A DNA stretch of 21,917 nt, taken from the NCBI GenBank assembly GCA_039545355.1, contig BCJJ01000096.1, forward strand, positions 1 to 21,917. The letters run 5' to 3'. The position numbers and the translations under genes are program-made. This DNA comes from Trichosporon coremiiforme. Taxonomy: Eukaryota; Basidiomycota; Tremellomycetes; Trichosporonales; Trichosporonaceae. Every line of letters begins with the position of its first letter. Positions within the stretch are counted from its first letter, which is position 1. Positions 1 to 8,870 of this stretch are shown piece by piece. The notes under the pieces were generated by a model that saw only the letters and a program-made list of their open reading frames with translations, was not told the origin of the DNA and ran no database searches.

Positions 1-979
1 TACTCAGCTGCCTGCGGCGAGCCATGCCTGTGTGGCACGGGTGTCATTCGTGCCCGTCGTCACCCTGCCGCCCCCACCAGAGACCCGCCTCCTTCGAGTC
101 ACACGTTGTGCAAGTCAGGCTCAGACTCTTCGCGTGGCGCTTCGCCGCGCGAGCGTGATTCATGCAGAGCTAAGTGTCAGCCACGTCCGACCACATCCGA
201 AATGGACGCCCAGGAAATTCACCGACACAGTCTTATCCTTACCCGCGCAGGCGTCTCCAAGCGACGTCCGACAATCGCGCCCAGGCCTGATGTGTTAGAG
301 ATTGTGAAAATGCTAACGCAGCAAAACTCACGCCGACACATTCTCGGGAACGGCAAGGGACAGACTAGCCGATCGGTGGGCGACACAGCTGGGTCTTGCG
401 CAACGACCTCCTCCGCCCAGGTTGCGCTCTCAACGCGAGAGAGCTTAATGCTGTAAGGCGTGCAGATCGTCTCTTCGGCGCAGTCGGGACTCGGCGTCGA
501 CGTGTTTTAGAGGTGTTGCTGCCGCAGCTCGGCTGCGTGGCCGGGCAAAAGTATCGCGACTTCGAGTGGGTGGTAGCTATTGACATGCCAAGAGGGCGAT
601 GAGGTGAGGCGAGTGTTCGAACGACCCCGTCGGGACAAGGCGAACATTGCCCGGGGTATGGGCTGGGAACAGCGAGGGCTCGGCTTCTCGGCCATCTTTC
701 TGCTGAACATGGAGATCACGGAAGGCGGCTGTAGCGGCCAAATGGCCAACAGCATTCAGCAGAAGACTAACTGCGCGGGATTGGTACCTCGAATGGCTCG
801 TCGACTGTGTTCAGCTCGGCTTCGAGATCCGGCGTTGGCGGAAGTTTCTGAGCAGAGTGGCTGCAGTAAGAGTCAAGCAGCTAGGAGTCAGTTCCGTAGT
901 CCAGGCAGTATAGCTAGCCCTCGAGATGGTTGTCTGTGGGGACGCTTCCGTCTCATACAGCGCCGCGAGCGCCGTGTTT

Positions 980-1303
980 TCATCGAAGGCAACGTTGAGC
1001 CTCTTCTGCACCGGCTAGATGTCGCGTAGCCCACGCAATATAAGCCCGCACAGCTGCCTCTGCACCTTGCCGTCCCACAATCTTGTAAAGTTTGTCTGAA
1101 AGCTCTTCGTCGTGGGGAAGGGGAAGGAAATCGAGCTCATCGACCTTGTTGTAGTGTGTTTGTGGAGATGCGGAGGGGATGGATGAGTGTGCAGTCAGAG
1201 GAGACGCGAGAACGGGAACGAGGAAGGCGAAACGATGCCAGGCCCCCCGAAGGGCGTTAACGAAGTTGACTGTACTCTGCGCCCGAGACAGCCCTCGACG
1301 TCA
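980..1303 (-). pseudogene. Possible exon or gene relic, no start codon
   Basis: On the minus strand one frame is open for 106 codons, bounded by TGA at both ends (1301-1303 and 980-982), with no ATG. The central part, about 1160 down to 1000, reads like an ordinary folded protein: THYNKVDELDFLPLPHDEEL, then DKLYKIVGRQGAEAAVRAYI and AWATRHLAG, an acidic linker followed by amphipathic helix. Downstream the reading continues only in another frame. I do not recognise the family. It could be an internal exon of a spliced minus-strand gene, a decayed copy of one, or chance; a competing frame starts at an ATG at 1138-1140 but ends after about 42 codons. The call is tentative. Confidence 0.25.
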
Positions 1304-1596
1304 TGCGGTGATCGAGAAGCGTCCACCTGTGGCGAGCGCACTAGTGCGTCGATCCGGGCTCCTTCTCGATAGCTCGGTGACCGACGTCCCAGCACATCGC
1401 GCGCTCGCGACTTCGGTAGGTACTCGTAGTGCAGCCCATGGCAGCCCATGATCGGGACCCTCAGCGGGCAGCTGTGGCTGAAAGTTGACGGAGATCGGAC
1501 TGAGGTGCGCGTTGAGCTGGCAAACTCTGCGAGCGCCCGTCTGAGTCAGTACGCGGCAGTGATGCTAGTGACGGCTCGGGGTGTTCGGAGGAAGTG

Positions 1597-1841
1597 CATG
1601 CATGAGGAATAAGGATTGTGAACGAAACAAGAGCGGCTGTAATCAGCTGGATCGGCGCGCGCCGTAAGGCGAAGTACATTAGCTGCGGTCGAACGGTTAC
1701 CCATGAAGATCCCAGGGGAGGCCGATCAGCGTTACTAGACAAGCAAGCAAGTTTCAGCGTCACAGCGGCTATGCATAGCAGCAGCCGGAAAGAGTCAGTT
1801 GCAGTGCATACAGTATGCAGTATGCATGCATGATCAGTATG
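1597..1841. repeat. Cluster of TGCATGCA-type palindromes and CAGTATG repeats
   Basis: A 12-base perfect palindrome GCTATGCATAGC lies at 1768-1779. GTGCATGCATG occurs near 1596, and ATGCATGCAT near 1822. CAGTATG occurs three times (1811-1817, 1818-1824, 1835-1841), the first two in direct tandem. The function is unknown; such sites could bind a dimeric transcription factor or simply be local sequence drift. Confidence 0.4.
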
Positions 1842-2105
1842 AGGACCTCCCCGTCACGGTCGCGGTGGCCGAGGACCTCAGCGGCCGCAGCGGCGTACAT
1901 AAGCCGCCCCGCACTCGACTCGTCAGTTCATCGCGTCAGTTATCTGCAATCGGATCGCCGGCATTCCCGGGCCTCATCTCTCTACTCGATCCACGCTACC
2001 TGCTCCCTGCTCCCTGCCAACATTGCACACGCGCTCACATCGGTCCCTGGATGGATGAAGGTGAGGGATGACTTTCCGGTCGCTGCTGGCTGGTCGAGTC
2101 GTTGG

Positions 2106-2345
2106 CCGGCTGATTGTCTCGCCTGCCTGTTCGCCGGTTCGCTGGCTGGATCACTGCCTCGCTGGCTGGATCACTGCCTCGCTGGCTGGCTGGACGGCTG
2201 ACTGGCTGGCTGGACGACTGGCTCGCTCACCGGTTCGCTGACCGGCTGGCCGGCTGGCTCGCTCGCTGGCCGTCTAACTCGCTCACGCACGCGCTCGCTC
2301 ACTGGTTCGCCTGCGATCGCTGGTACGCGCTGGCTGGTTCGATGG
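2106..2345. repeat. CTGG/CTCG low-complexity tract with exact 20-base duplication
   Basis: About 240 bases are built from variants of CTGG, CTCG and CCGG. The 20-base unit gctggctggatcactgcctc occurs twice back to back at 2141-2180, followed by a partial third unit. Just beyond it, GGCCGGC (2344-2350) and GCCGGCC (2363-2369) can form a 7-bp stem with a 12-base loop. Translating the tract gives repetitive Gly-Trp-Leu or Ser-Glu-Pro strings. That pattern comes from the DNA repeat and is not evidence of a protein. Replication slippage is the likely origin. Confidence 0.7.
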
Positions 2346-3497
2346 CCGGCGAACCCGGCCATGCCGGCCAGCTCACCGGCGGCTGGTCACAGGGCTTGCT
2401 GCGTGTCCTGGACGCTGGCGTGGAGAGCGGTGCGAGGCGCGGGGGTTGGCTGGAGTGACGGCGGGGTGCAGCGGGGCAGTTAGGGGCGCAGGTGCACGCA
2501 GGGCACTGAGCGTACTCGGCATACAGACGGGTGCGAACGTTTATCCGACGCTCCGACCGGTCATCTACCGTCCCTCATCCCTCGTCGCCGGTATGCCGGT
2601 GGACCGGTGCATCGTGCTATCGAGTGTGACTGCAGTCGTGCTTGGTGCGGCGCTGGAGTTCCGTTGTGTATTCGAGTCGAGGAGCGGGGACGCTGTCGCC
2701 GGATCATGGACGTTGGTCAATATATGCTTCGCCCCTCTGAAGGCGTCAGCGAAGGCGTGAGCGGTCCATATTCCGACTATCGTCCAACTCGCCAACCAGA
2801 CCTAGCTGGACTGATCACGCTAGCAGTTGAGGCCGCACGTTCATCCGAATCCTCACCCAGGGCTTTCGTTGCAGCCAGGAATGAATGGCAAGCAATTTGA
2901 CCGAATGGACCGACGACAAGGGCTCGAACGCCGGTCTCTCCTCCAATCATGACAGAGACAGAACACGTGCCCGACTAGGGTCGGCGGCCCGCTTGCTTGC
3001 TGTTGGACCCCCGCTTCGAGGCGTACGCCCGCATACCTTTGTGCTATGGGGACTGACGCCGCGGGGCAGTTCAGGGAGCAGGAGAGAGGCGTTTGTTATC
3101 TGACGATGGCAGGCGTGATCGAGCATGCCATGGTGTGCTGGGTTGTGGGTGATGTGTTCTGGGAGACGCTGGAATCGGAGTTGCGATCGGCGACGGGACG
3201 GATCGAACGGGGCGAGGTACTGACGCGTTGAGCTGAGTCGATCGAACGGCGGGCAACAAGGTCCGATGGATGTGCGCGCAACAGCGTGGGAAACACACAG
3301 ACAGACGCGTGTCGCAAGGTCAGATGCAGAGGCACAGAAGGACACGCACGGGCGCAGAAGCTTGGTCCACACAGCATGGCATGTCCAGTCTCGCAAAAGC
3401 AAAAAGAGGGCCACGATCTTGATTGCAAGGCACCGATGCTGAGCTTAATCTGGCTGCATCGCTCTGCTCGTCCGCCTGGCCAGATGACTGCTGGGTG

Positions 3498-3529
3498 GGA
3501 CCTGTGGGACCTGGGGGACCTGGGACCTG
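3498..3529 (+). repeat. Four GGACCTG direct repeats
   Basis: GGACCTG occurs at 3498-3504, 3507-3513, 3516-3522 and 3523-3529, with start-to-start steps of 9, 9 and 7 bases. The block lies about 510-540 bases upstream of the MET6 start codon. It may be a small minisatellite or a cluster of protein-binding sites; the sequence cannot decide between them. Confidence 0.5.
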
Positions 3530-3833
3530 GACAAGTGGTACAGCGCGGCAGTACCTCGCTTGAACGTCGTGCGATAACTGGACGTGGCTCCGCCGTGTGC
3601 CCACTGCCTTGAATGCCATTGGCTGCGTGGCTCGCAGTCGACCCAGTCGGCCCAGTCCCAGATTCTATGTATGAGCCCATCCGTATGCAGCGGGTTGCGT
3701 TGTGAGCTCGTCATGCATGTATGATGCCGGATTCGTACAGGGCGTGCTGCCTCCATGGCGTGATTGCCAATGCCATTCCTAGTCGAAACCTCAGTGCGCC
3801 CTGAATTGGTCCACCACTCTTGGTCCTTCCTCC

Positions 3834-4035
3834 CACCGTACGGTGCGCCCCCTCCCCTCTAGACGCCCGCCCGCCCGGCGGAGGCCAGCGGGGAACGGCT
3901 CTCGCGGCTAGACACTGCCCGCCAGCTGACCTGGTGGGAGTCCATCGTACCGAGTCTACCGAGTATACAAAAACCCGGCCCCCTCCACGTCTCGACTTTT
4001 TCCCCATCCATCCTTTTACCACCAACTCACACAAA
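3834..4035 (+). promoter_or_regulatory. MET6 core promoter and leader
   Basis: A 12-base perfect palindrome, CACCGTACGGTG, sits at 3834-3845, about 190 bases before the start codon. A TATA-like element, TATACAAAAA, begins at 3964, about 70 bases before the ATG. The interval after it is C/T-rich and ends CACACAAAATGG, with A at -3 and G at +4, a favourable initiation context. A CACGTG E-box, the Cbf1 site in ascomycete MET promoters, is present only far away at 2964-2969. Assignment of these elements is inference from position and consensus. Confidence 0.5.
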
Positions 4036-6552
4036 ATGGCTGGTGCGATCAAGTCTGCCGTTCTCGGCTACCCCCGGTGAGTGACAAGCATACAGAGAGC
4101 AGCGACGAGAGAGTGGCCAGCACAGCGGGCGCAGCGTGGCACCGGTTACCCGCACTAGCGAGCTCGCCGGGTGCCACACCCCCCACCTCCACCCAACCCA
4201 CCCCCCCACGACCTCCTCTACTCCTTCCTGCACTTCCTCCAGCTCTCTCTTAAGTCTGTCCTGAGCTTCTGCTGACTCCAATGCAGCGTGGGAACCAACC
4301 GTGCCGCTAAGAAGGCCATCGAGGGCTACTGGGCCGGCAAGATCTCCGAGCAGGAGCTCCAGGACGCCGCCAAGGCCATCCGCAAGGACCGTTGGGAGGC
4401 CATCAAGAACGCTGGTGTTGACTACATTCCCTCTGGAGAGTTCACCCTCTACGACTCGCTGCTCGACCACTCGTTCAACTTCAACGTTGTTCCCGAGCGT
4501 TTCGTCAAGCAGGGCCTCTCCCCTCTTGACACCTACTTCGCCATGGGCCGTGGTCGCCAGGACCGCGAGAAGGGCATCGACGTTGCCGCCAACGAGATGG
4601 GCAAGTTCTTCGACTCGAACTACCACATCGTCAAGGTCGACCACTCGCCCAACACCGAGTTCAAGCTCGCCCGCAACCAGTGGCTCGACGAGTACAAGGA
4701 GGCCAAGGCTCTCGGCATCGAGACCCGCCCCGTCGCCTTCGGCCCCATCACCTACCTTGCCCTTGTCCGCAAGTCCCGTGACGCCCCCGCCGACTTCAAG
4801 CCCCTCGACCTCCTCGACAAGCTCATCCCCGTCTACGTTGAGCTCCTCAAGTCCCTGAAGGAGGCTGGTGCCCAGGAGGTCCAGCTCGACGAGCCCATCC
4901 TCGTCACCGACGCCGCTGAGCAGTGGGGTGACCTCTACAAGAAGGCCTACGCTGCCCTCGCCGAGGTCGGCCTCCCCATCACCCTCACCACCGCCTACGG
5001 CCGCGTTGGCAAGTCCATTGACTTCATTAAGGACCTCCCCATCTCTGCCTTCCACATCGACGTCAACCGTGAGCCCGGACAGCTCGACGAGGTTATCTCC
5101 AAGATCAAGGACTCCAAGATCATCCTCGAGCTTGGTCTCATCTCTGGCCGTAACATCTGGAAGAACGACCTCAAGGCCTCCAAGGAGCTTGCCGACAAGG
5201 CCGTCGCTGAGCTCGGCGCCGAGCGCGTCCGCATCTCGACCTCGTCGTCGCTCCTCCACACCCCCCTCACCCTCAAGGTCGAGACCAAGCTCACCCCCGA
5301 GCAGGTTTCGTGGCTCTCGTTCGCCGACGAGAAGTGTGCCGAGGTCAACGCTCTCGCCTCTGCCCTCAACGGCGAGGAGACCGAGATCTACAAGCAGAAC
5401 GGCAAGGACATTGAGGCTCGTCGCGAGTTCGAGCGCAAGTCCGACCCCGCTGTCCGTGACCGTGTCGCCGCCATCAAGGAGGAGGACCTTAAGCGCAAGA
5501 ACCCCTTCCCCGTCCGCCGTGAGGCTCAGGTCAAGAAGCTCAACCTCCCCAAGTTCCCCACCACCACCATCGGCTCCTTCCCCCAGACCAAGGAGATCCG
5601 TGTCGCCCGTGCTAAGTTCGGCAAGGGTGAGCTCACCAAGGAGCAGTACGAGACTGCCATGGAGAACGAGATCAAGAACGTCGTCGACATCCAGGAGCGC
5701 CTCGACCTTGACCTCCTCGTCCACGGTGAGCCCGAGCGTAACGACATGGTCCAGTACTTCGGCGAGCAGCTCAACGGCTTCATCTTCACCCAGCTCGGTT
5801 GGGTTCAGTCTTACGGCTCGCGTTACGTCCGTCCCCCTATCGTTGTCTCGGACGTCTCGCGCCCCGAGCCCATGACCGTCCGCTGGTCGTCGTACGCCCA
5901 GTCGGTCTCCAAGAAGCCCATGAAGGGCATGCTTACCGGCCCCGTTACCATCCTCAACTGGTCGTTCCCCCGTGCCGACGTCTCCAAGGAGATCCAGGCC
6001 AAGCAGCTCGCCCTTGCCCTCCGCGACGAGGTCGTCGACCTCGCCAACGCCGGCATCTCGGCCATCCAGGTCGACGAGCCCGCTATCCGTGAGGGTCTTC
6101 CCCTCCGCAAGGAGGACTGGGACAACTACCTCAAGTGGGCTGTTGACTCGTTCCGTCTCTCGACCTCTGGTGTTGAGGACGAGACCCAGATCCACTCCCA
6201 CTTCTGCTACTCCGACTTCGGAGACATCTTCCCCCACATCCAGCGCCTCGACGCCGACGTCATCTCGATTGAGGCTTCCAAGGCCGACCTCAAGCTCCTC
6301 CAGACCTTCGCTGAGCACGGCTACTCGAACGAGATCGGCCCCGGTGTCTACGACATCCACTCGCCCCGTGTCCCCTCGCAGCAGGAGATCCAGGACCGCC
6401 TCGTCGAGTTCGCCAAGGTCATCAACCCTGACCTCCTCGTCGTCAACCCCGACTGTGGTCTTAAGACCCGTGCCTGGAAGGAGACTGAGGAGTCGCTCAC
6501 CAACCTCGTCGCTGCCGCCAAGTGGGCTCGCGAGAACATCAAGGCCCAGTAA
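4036..6552 (+). CDS. MET6: Cobalamin-independent methionine synthase
   Basis: The enzyme transfers a methyl group from 5-methyltetrahydropteroyl-polyglutamate to homocysteine, the last step of methionine synthesis, without vitamin B12; it is normally cytosolic. Exons are 4036-4076 and 4287-6552, giving 768 residues, close to the usual size of about 760-770. The join restores the conserved N-terminus SAVLGYPRVGTNRAAKKA. The N-terminal half is followed by the catalytic C-terminal barrel, with FPTTTIGSFPQTKEIR, HGEPERNDMVQYFGEQ, GMLTGPVTILNWSFPR and VDEPA. The zinc ligands expected for the family are present: His652 and Cys654 in IHSHFCYSD, Glu676 in ISIEASK, and Cys737 in NPDCGLKT. Codon use is strongly biased to C-ending codons, as in highly expressed fungal genes. 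This bias also opens a long spurious frame on the opposite strand. Confidence 0.98.
4077..4286 (+). other. MET6 intron (210 nt)
   Basis: The donor is GTGAGT at 4077 and the acceptor is GCAG ending at 4286. A CTGAC branch motif has its A at 4275, 11 bases from the end of the AG. The intron follows only 41 coding bases and interrupts the Arg codon of YPR. Removing it joins the two frames into an uninterrupted MET6 N-terminus. The 3' half is very C-rich. Confidence 0.95.
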
Positions 6553-7030
6553 TTGCTGGGTTCTTGCCTAAAAAGTGACTGCCAAACGACAAGTGCAGGA
6601 CACCATAAGTTTCATCTATTGCATAGGGTTTCAACCCCCCCTCATTCCATCATGTGATACCCCCTCACTCTCCATCCAATCATCCTTGTGTGTCATTATG
6701 CCGCGTTGTGTCGTTAAGCGTCAAGAAAGGCGAAAACTTAAATAGTAGTAGTAGCAGTATTTAAAATATGAAAGCCTGTTCAACCGGCACGACTATTGAG
6801 AGCACCGAAGCGTGAATCGCTGAGGTGCGGTGCAGAGCAGCGAGCGACTTGATAAACTACTGAATCAGAAGGCGAGGAAGGGGAGGAATACCCAACTTTG
6901 CGGATGTTCGGGCGCAATGGACGGCGGCTGACTCAACTCTGGTGGAGGTGGAGGACGACCACCCCGACGCGTCGAAATGACGAAAGTCGCGTCAACTTTC
7001 TTCCTCCACCGAACACTCTGCCATGTCGAC
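6553..7030 (+). promoter_or_regulatory. MET6 3' region and Rad57-like gene promoter
   Basis: The left part holds the MET6 3' untranslated sequence, with a short AGT microsatellite and A/T-rich stretch at about 6740-6770 that could direct 3' end formation. The right part carries TGACTCA at 6929-6935 (the Gcn4/AP-1 core) and ACGCGT at 6967-6972 inside the palindrome CGACGCGTCG. ACGCGT is the MluI cell-cycle box bound by MBF in ascomycete yeasts, where it drives G1/S expression of replication and repair genes. Its place 58 bases before a recombination-gene ATG makes it a credible regulatory site. No gene is seen in this interval. Confidence 0.45.
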
Positions 7031-8694
7031 ATGTCCTTTGCCTCGTTCCCAGTCGAGCAGCTGGGTCTGACAGCCGAACAAGAGCGACAATGTGCCCGAG
7101 GTGAGTGCCCGCAAAGTGCATGGCCGTCGTCCTTTGCTTCCGCCGAGCCACCCCTCTTCTTCTCAGCTAGGTGGGCGCCTGGAATACCTGACACCCAGCT
7201 CGCATATCGACAGCGTCGGATATCCTGCTCGTGACCAAGTCTGATCTCGCACGTAAATTCGGTCGCGGCATCGATGCGGAGAAGACAGCACAAGGCTTGA
7301 TCGATGCGGCGAATCGGGCCCTGATGCCGAAAGCGAAGAAGGCGAGCGAGATGCCCAAATCCAACCAGGTGCGGATAGAGGGCACGCCGTTCTCCTGTCG
7401 CGTGGGCGAAATCACCGAGATAGTGGGTGAGAGGTGAGTCGTCCTCATAGCTACGAGAGCGTCTCGCAGAGCTGACCTCAGTGCCGCGGGCAAGTCGCAT
7501 CTGACCCTCTCTCTGGCTCTGTCGGCGCAGTTGCCGGCGCTCTCCACCTCTCCCGGGTCTGTGCTCGTGCTCACGAGCGAGAGACCGATAGCCACGACGC
7601 GGTTGATGGAGATGGGCACCGCCATGCTTGCCCGGCATCCGGGGGAGAATCCAACACTAGACGAGATGCTCGACAATGTGGAGACGTCGCCCGTCGCGGA
7701 CGCAGACAGTCTTGAGCACTGTCTCAGTTTCTTCCTGCCCCCGCTTCTCTCGTCGAGGCGGACGACAGACGGTTCAGCGCTGTTGGGCGAGGACATCGTG
7801 CCCAAGCCCGATACGCCCGTCGAAGCCGTCGACGGTGTGAACGGCACGCAGGTCAAGAAACGGCCAAAACCTCCCGTTTGCCTGTTGATCCTGGACAGTC
7901 TCGCCGCCCTCCTCCGTTCCGAGACCTCACTCAGCGGTGGTGGGCTGGTGCAGCGCTCGCGCCGCCTCTGCTCCCTGTCTGATCGTCTGAAGGCATTGGC
8001 GCTAGAGTACCACCTCGCGATCGTCGTAGTGAACCAGGTATCGGACGTCTTCGTCGGGGAACAAGGCAGCGCCGGGCCGGAGATGCTCTACGCCGCCCAG
8101 GCGAGGCATTTCAACGGCCAATCGGCGGGAGGGCGGAAAGAGGCGAGTCTGGGCATCGTGTGGGCCAACTGTGTCAATACCCGGATCATGATTGCGCGGA
8201 CGGGACGCCGGAAGATCGTCACGGTCGCTGACGTCACGGGGGAGGGGGAGGATGGATCGCACAAGCGGCGACGGACGGATACGCCGCCTCGATCCCTGGC
8301 TTCGCGACCAGTCGATGGACGGGTAGCTGGAGAGCAAGGAGGAGGGAGGGCGGTGTGGGGCGGAGAACACGGTGTGCAGCTCGGAGACGAACCGAGCCTG
8401 ATTCGGAGGATGCACCAGGTCTTCTCCGCCCACGGCGCGCCGGGGAGTGTCGACTTTGTCCTGGCCCGAAGCGGGGTACACGCTCTCCATAACTCATACC
8501 GGGTCGCAGACCTGGGCCCGGCGCTGCGCCGTCGTGCCGCCCGACAAAGCCTGAATCCGGACGAGTCGCAGGTCGCTACGCCCGAGACTCAGCATGACGA
8601 TGCGGAGGGTGGAGGAGCGGAGTACGGACTAGGCGATCTGCCAGAGAACTTTTGGGAAGATGTCGGCGACTTGGCCGTCGGTGTTGTCGATTAG
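7031..8694 (+). CDS. RAD57: Rad57/XRCC3-type RecA-family recombination mediator
   Basis: This is a RecA-fold ATPase paralogue expected to help load Rad51 on single-stranded DNA during homologous recombination in the nucleus. Exons are 7031-7100, 7199-7433 and 7482-8694, giving 505 residues. Residues 22-65 resemble the helical N-terminal domain of XRCC3 (ARISTASDILLVTKSDLARK). Walker A is GESAAGKS at 100-107, formed across the second splice junction; Walker B is LLILDS at 236-241; VVVNQVSD (283-290) and LGIVWANCVNTRI (325-337) match the ATPase core. The usual glycine-rich loop before Walker A is not visible, and the C-terminal part carries a long Gly/Arg-rich stretch ending LPENFWEDVGDL. An in-frame ATG at 6977 would add 18 residues. 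A short overlapping ORF starts at 7023. Rad57 is preferred over XRCC3 because the host is a fungus; the paralogue assignment is less sure than the family. Confidence 0.8.
7101..7198 (+). other. Rad57-like intron 1 (98 nt)
   Basis: The donor is GTGAGT and the acceptor is CCCAG ending at 7198, with CTGAC at 7188-7192 as the branch motif. A second in-phase acceptor, GACAG ending at 7213, would remove five residues. I prefer 7198 because it has the branch motif just upstream and yields ARISTASDIL, which lines up with the N-terminal helical domain of XRCC3. Confidence 0.75.
7434..7481 (+). other. Rad57-like intron 2 (48 nt)
   Basis: The donor is GTGAGT at 7434 and the acceptor is CTCAG ending at 7481, with CTGAC at 7472-7476. 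The intron is only 48 bases long. Its removal creates a Ser codon across the junction and completes the Walker A motif GESAAGKS, which is strong support for this splice. Confidence 0.92.
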
Positions 8695-8870
8695 TATGTT
8701 GTATGCATATTGGCCCCGTGCACATACATAGTTCGCATCCAGTGTTCAACTGTATCATTGCTCTAGGTTTTTGGATTACATGAGGCTGCCCTCTCTCCCG
8801 TCTCCTCTATGATCACTCCTCCGTGAAGCCTGCATGTCGACTCGGTGCGTCTTTCGGCGCCCGTCGGTCG

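Larger units (their letters stand above)
1..4035. other. Gene-poor region upstream of MET6
   Basis: I find no convincing protein-coding gene here. The open frames are short, overlap on both strands, have arbitrary composition (rich in Arg, Ser, Pro and Cys) and show no recognisable domain. I looked for tRNA T-loop signatures and found none with a pairable stem. The region holds a minus-strand coding-like stretch at 980-1303, clustered TGCATGCA-type palindromes at about 1597-1841, a CTGG/CTCG low-complexity tract at 2106-2345, four GGACCTG repeats at 3498-3529, and the MET6 promoter at its right end. It could contain decayed genes, non-coding transcripts, or distal promoter sequence of a gene to the left of the window. 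Confidence 0.6.

Noticed and set aside
605..630. TTCGAAC as a possible tRNA T-loop
   Set aside because: The flanking five bases on each side cannot pair, and no A-box or acceptor stem is found at the right distance.
2114..2458. Trp/Leu/Ala-rich frame over the CTGG tract
   Set aside because: The peptide pattern is the direct result of the tetranucleotide repeat; the opposite strand gives an equally repetitive Ser-Glu-Pro frame.
3096..3680. A 194-codon minus-strand frame and overlapping neighbours
   Set aside because: The composition is arbitrary, no motif is visible, and several frames of similar length overlap on both strands, as expected in GC-rich non-coding DNA.
4868..5875. Ser/Pro/Arg-rich plus-strand frame inside MET6
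   Set aside because: It is the +1 shadow of MET6 codons and has no features of a real protein.
4027..6360. A 777-codon open frame on the minus strand opposite MET6
   Set aside because: Its translation is an artificial-looking Leu/Val/Gly/Asp/Glu mixture that mirrors the C-ending codon bias of MET6. MET6 is certain on the other strand, so this is a shadow frame.
8229..8236. TGACGTCA as a CRE site
   Set aside because: It lies within the coding sequence of the Rad57-like gene and encodes ordinary residues there.
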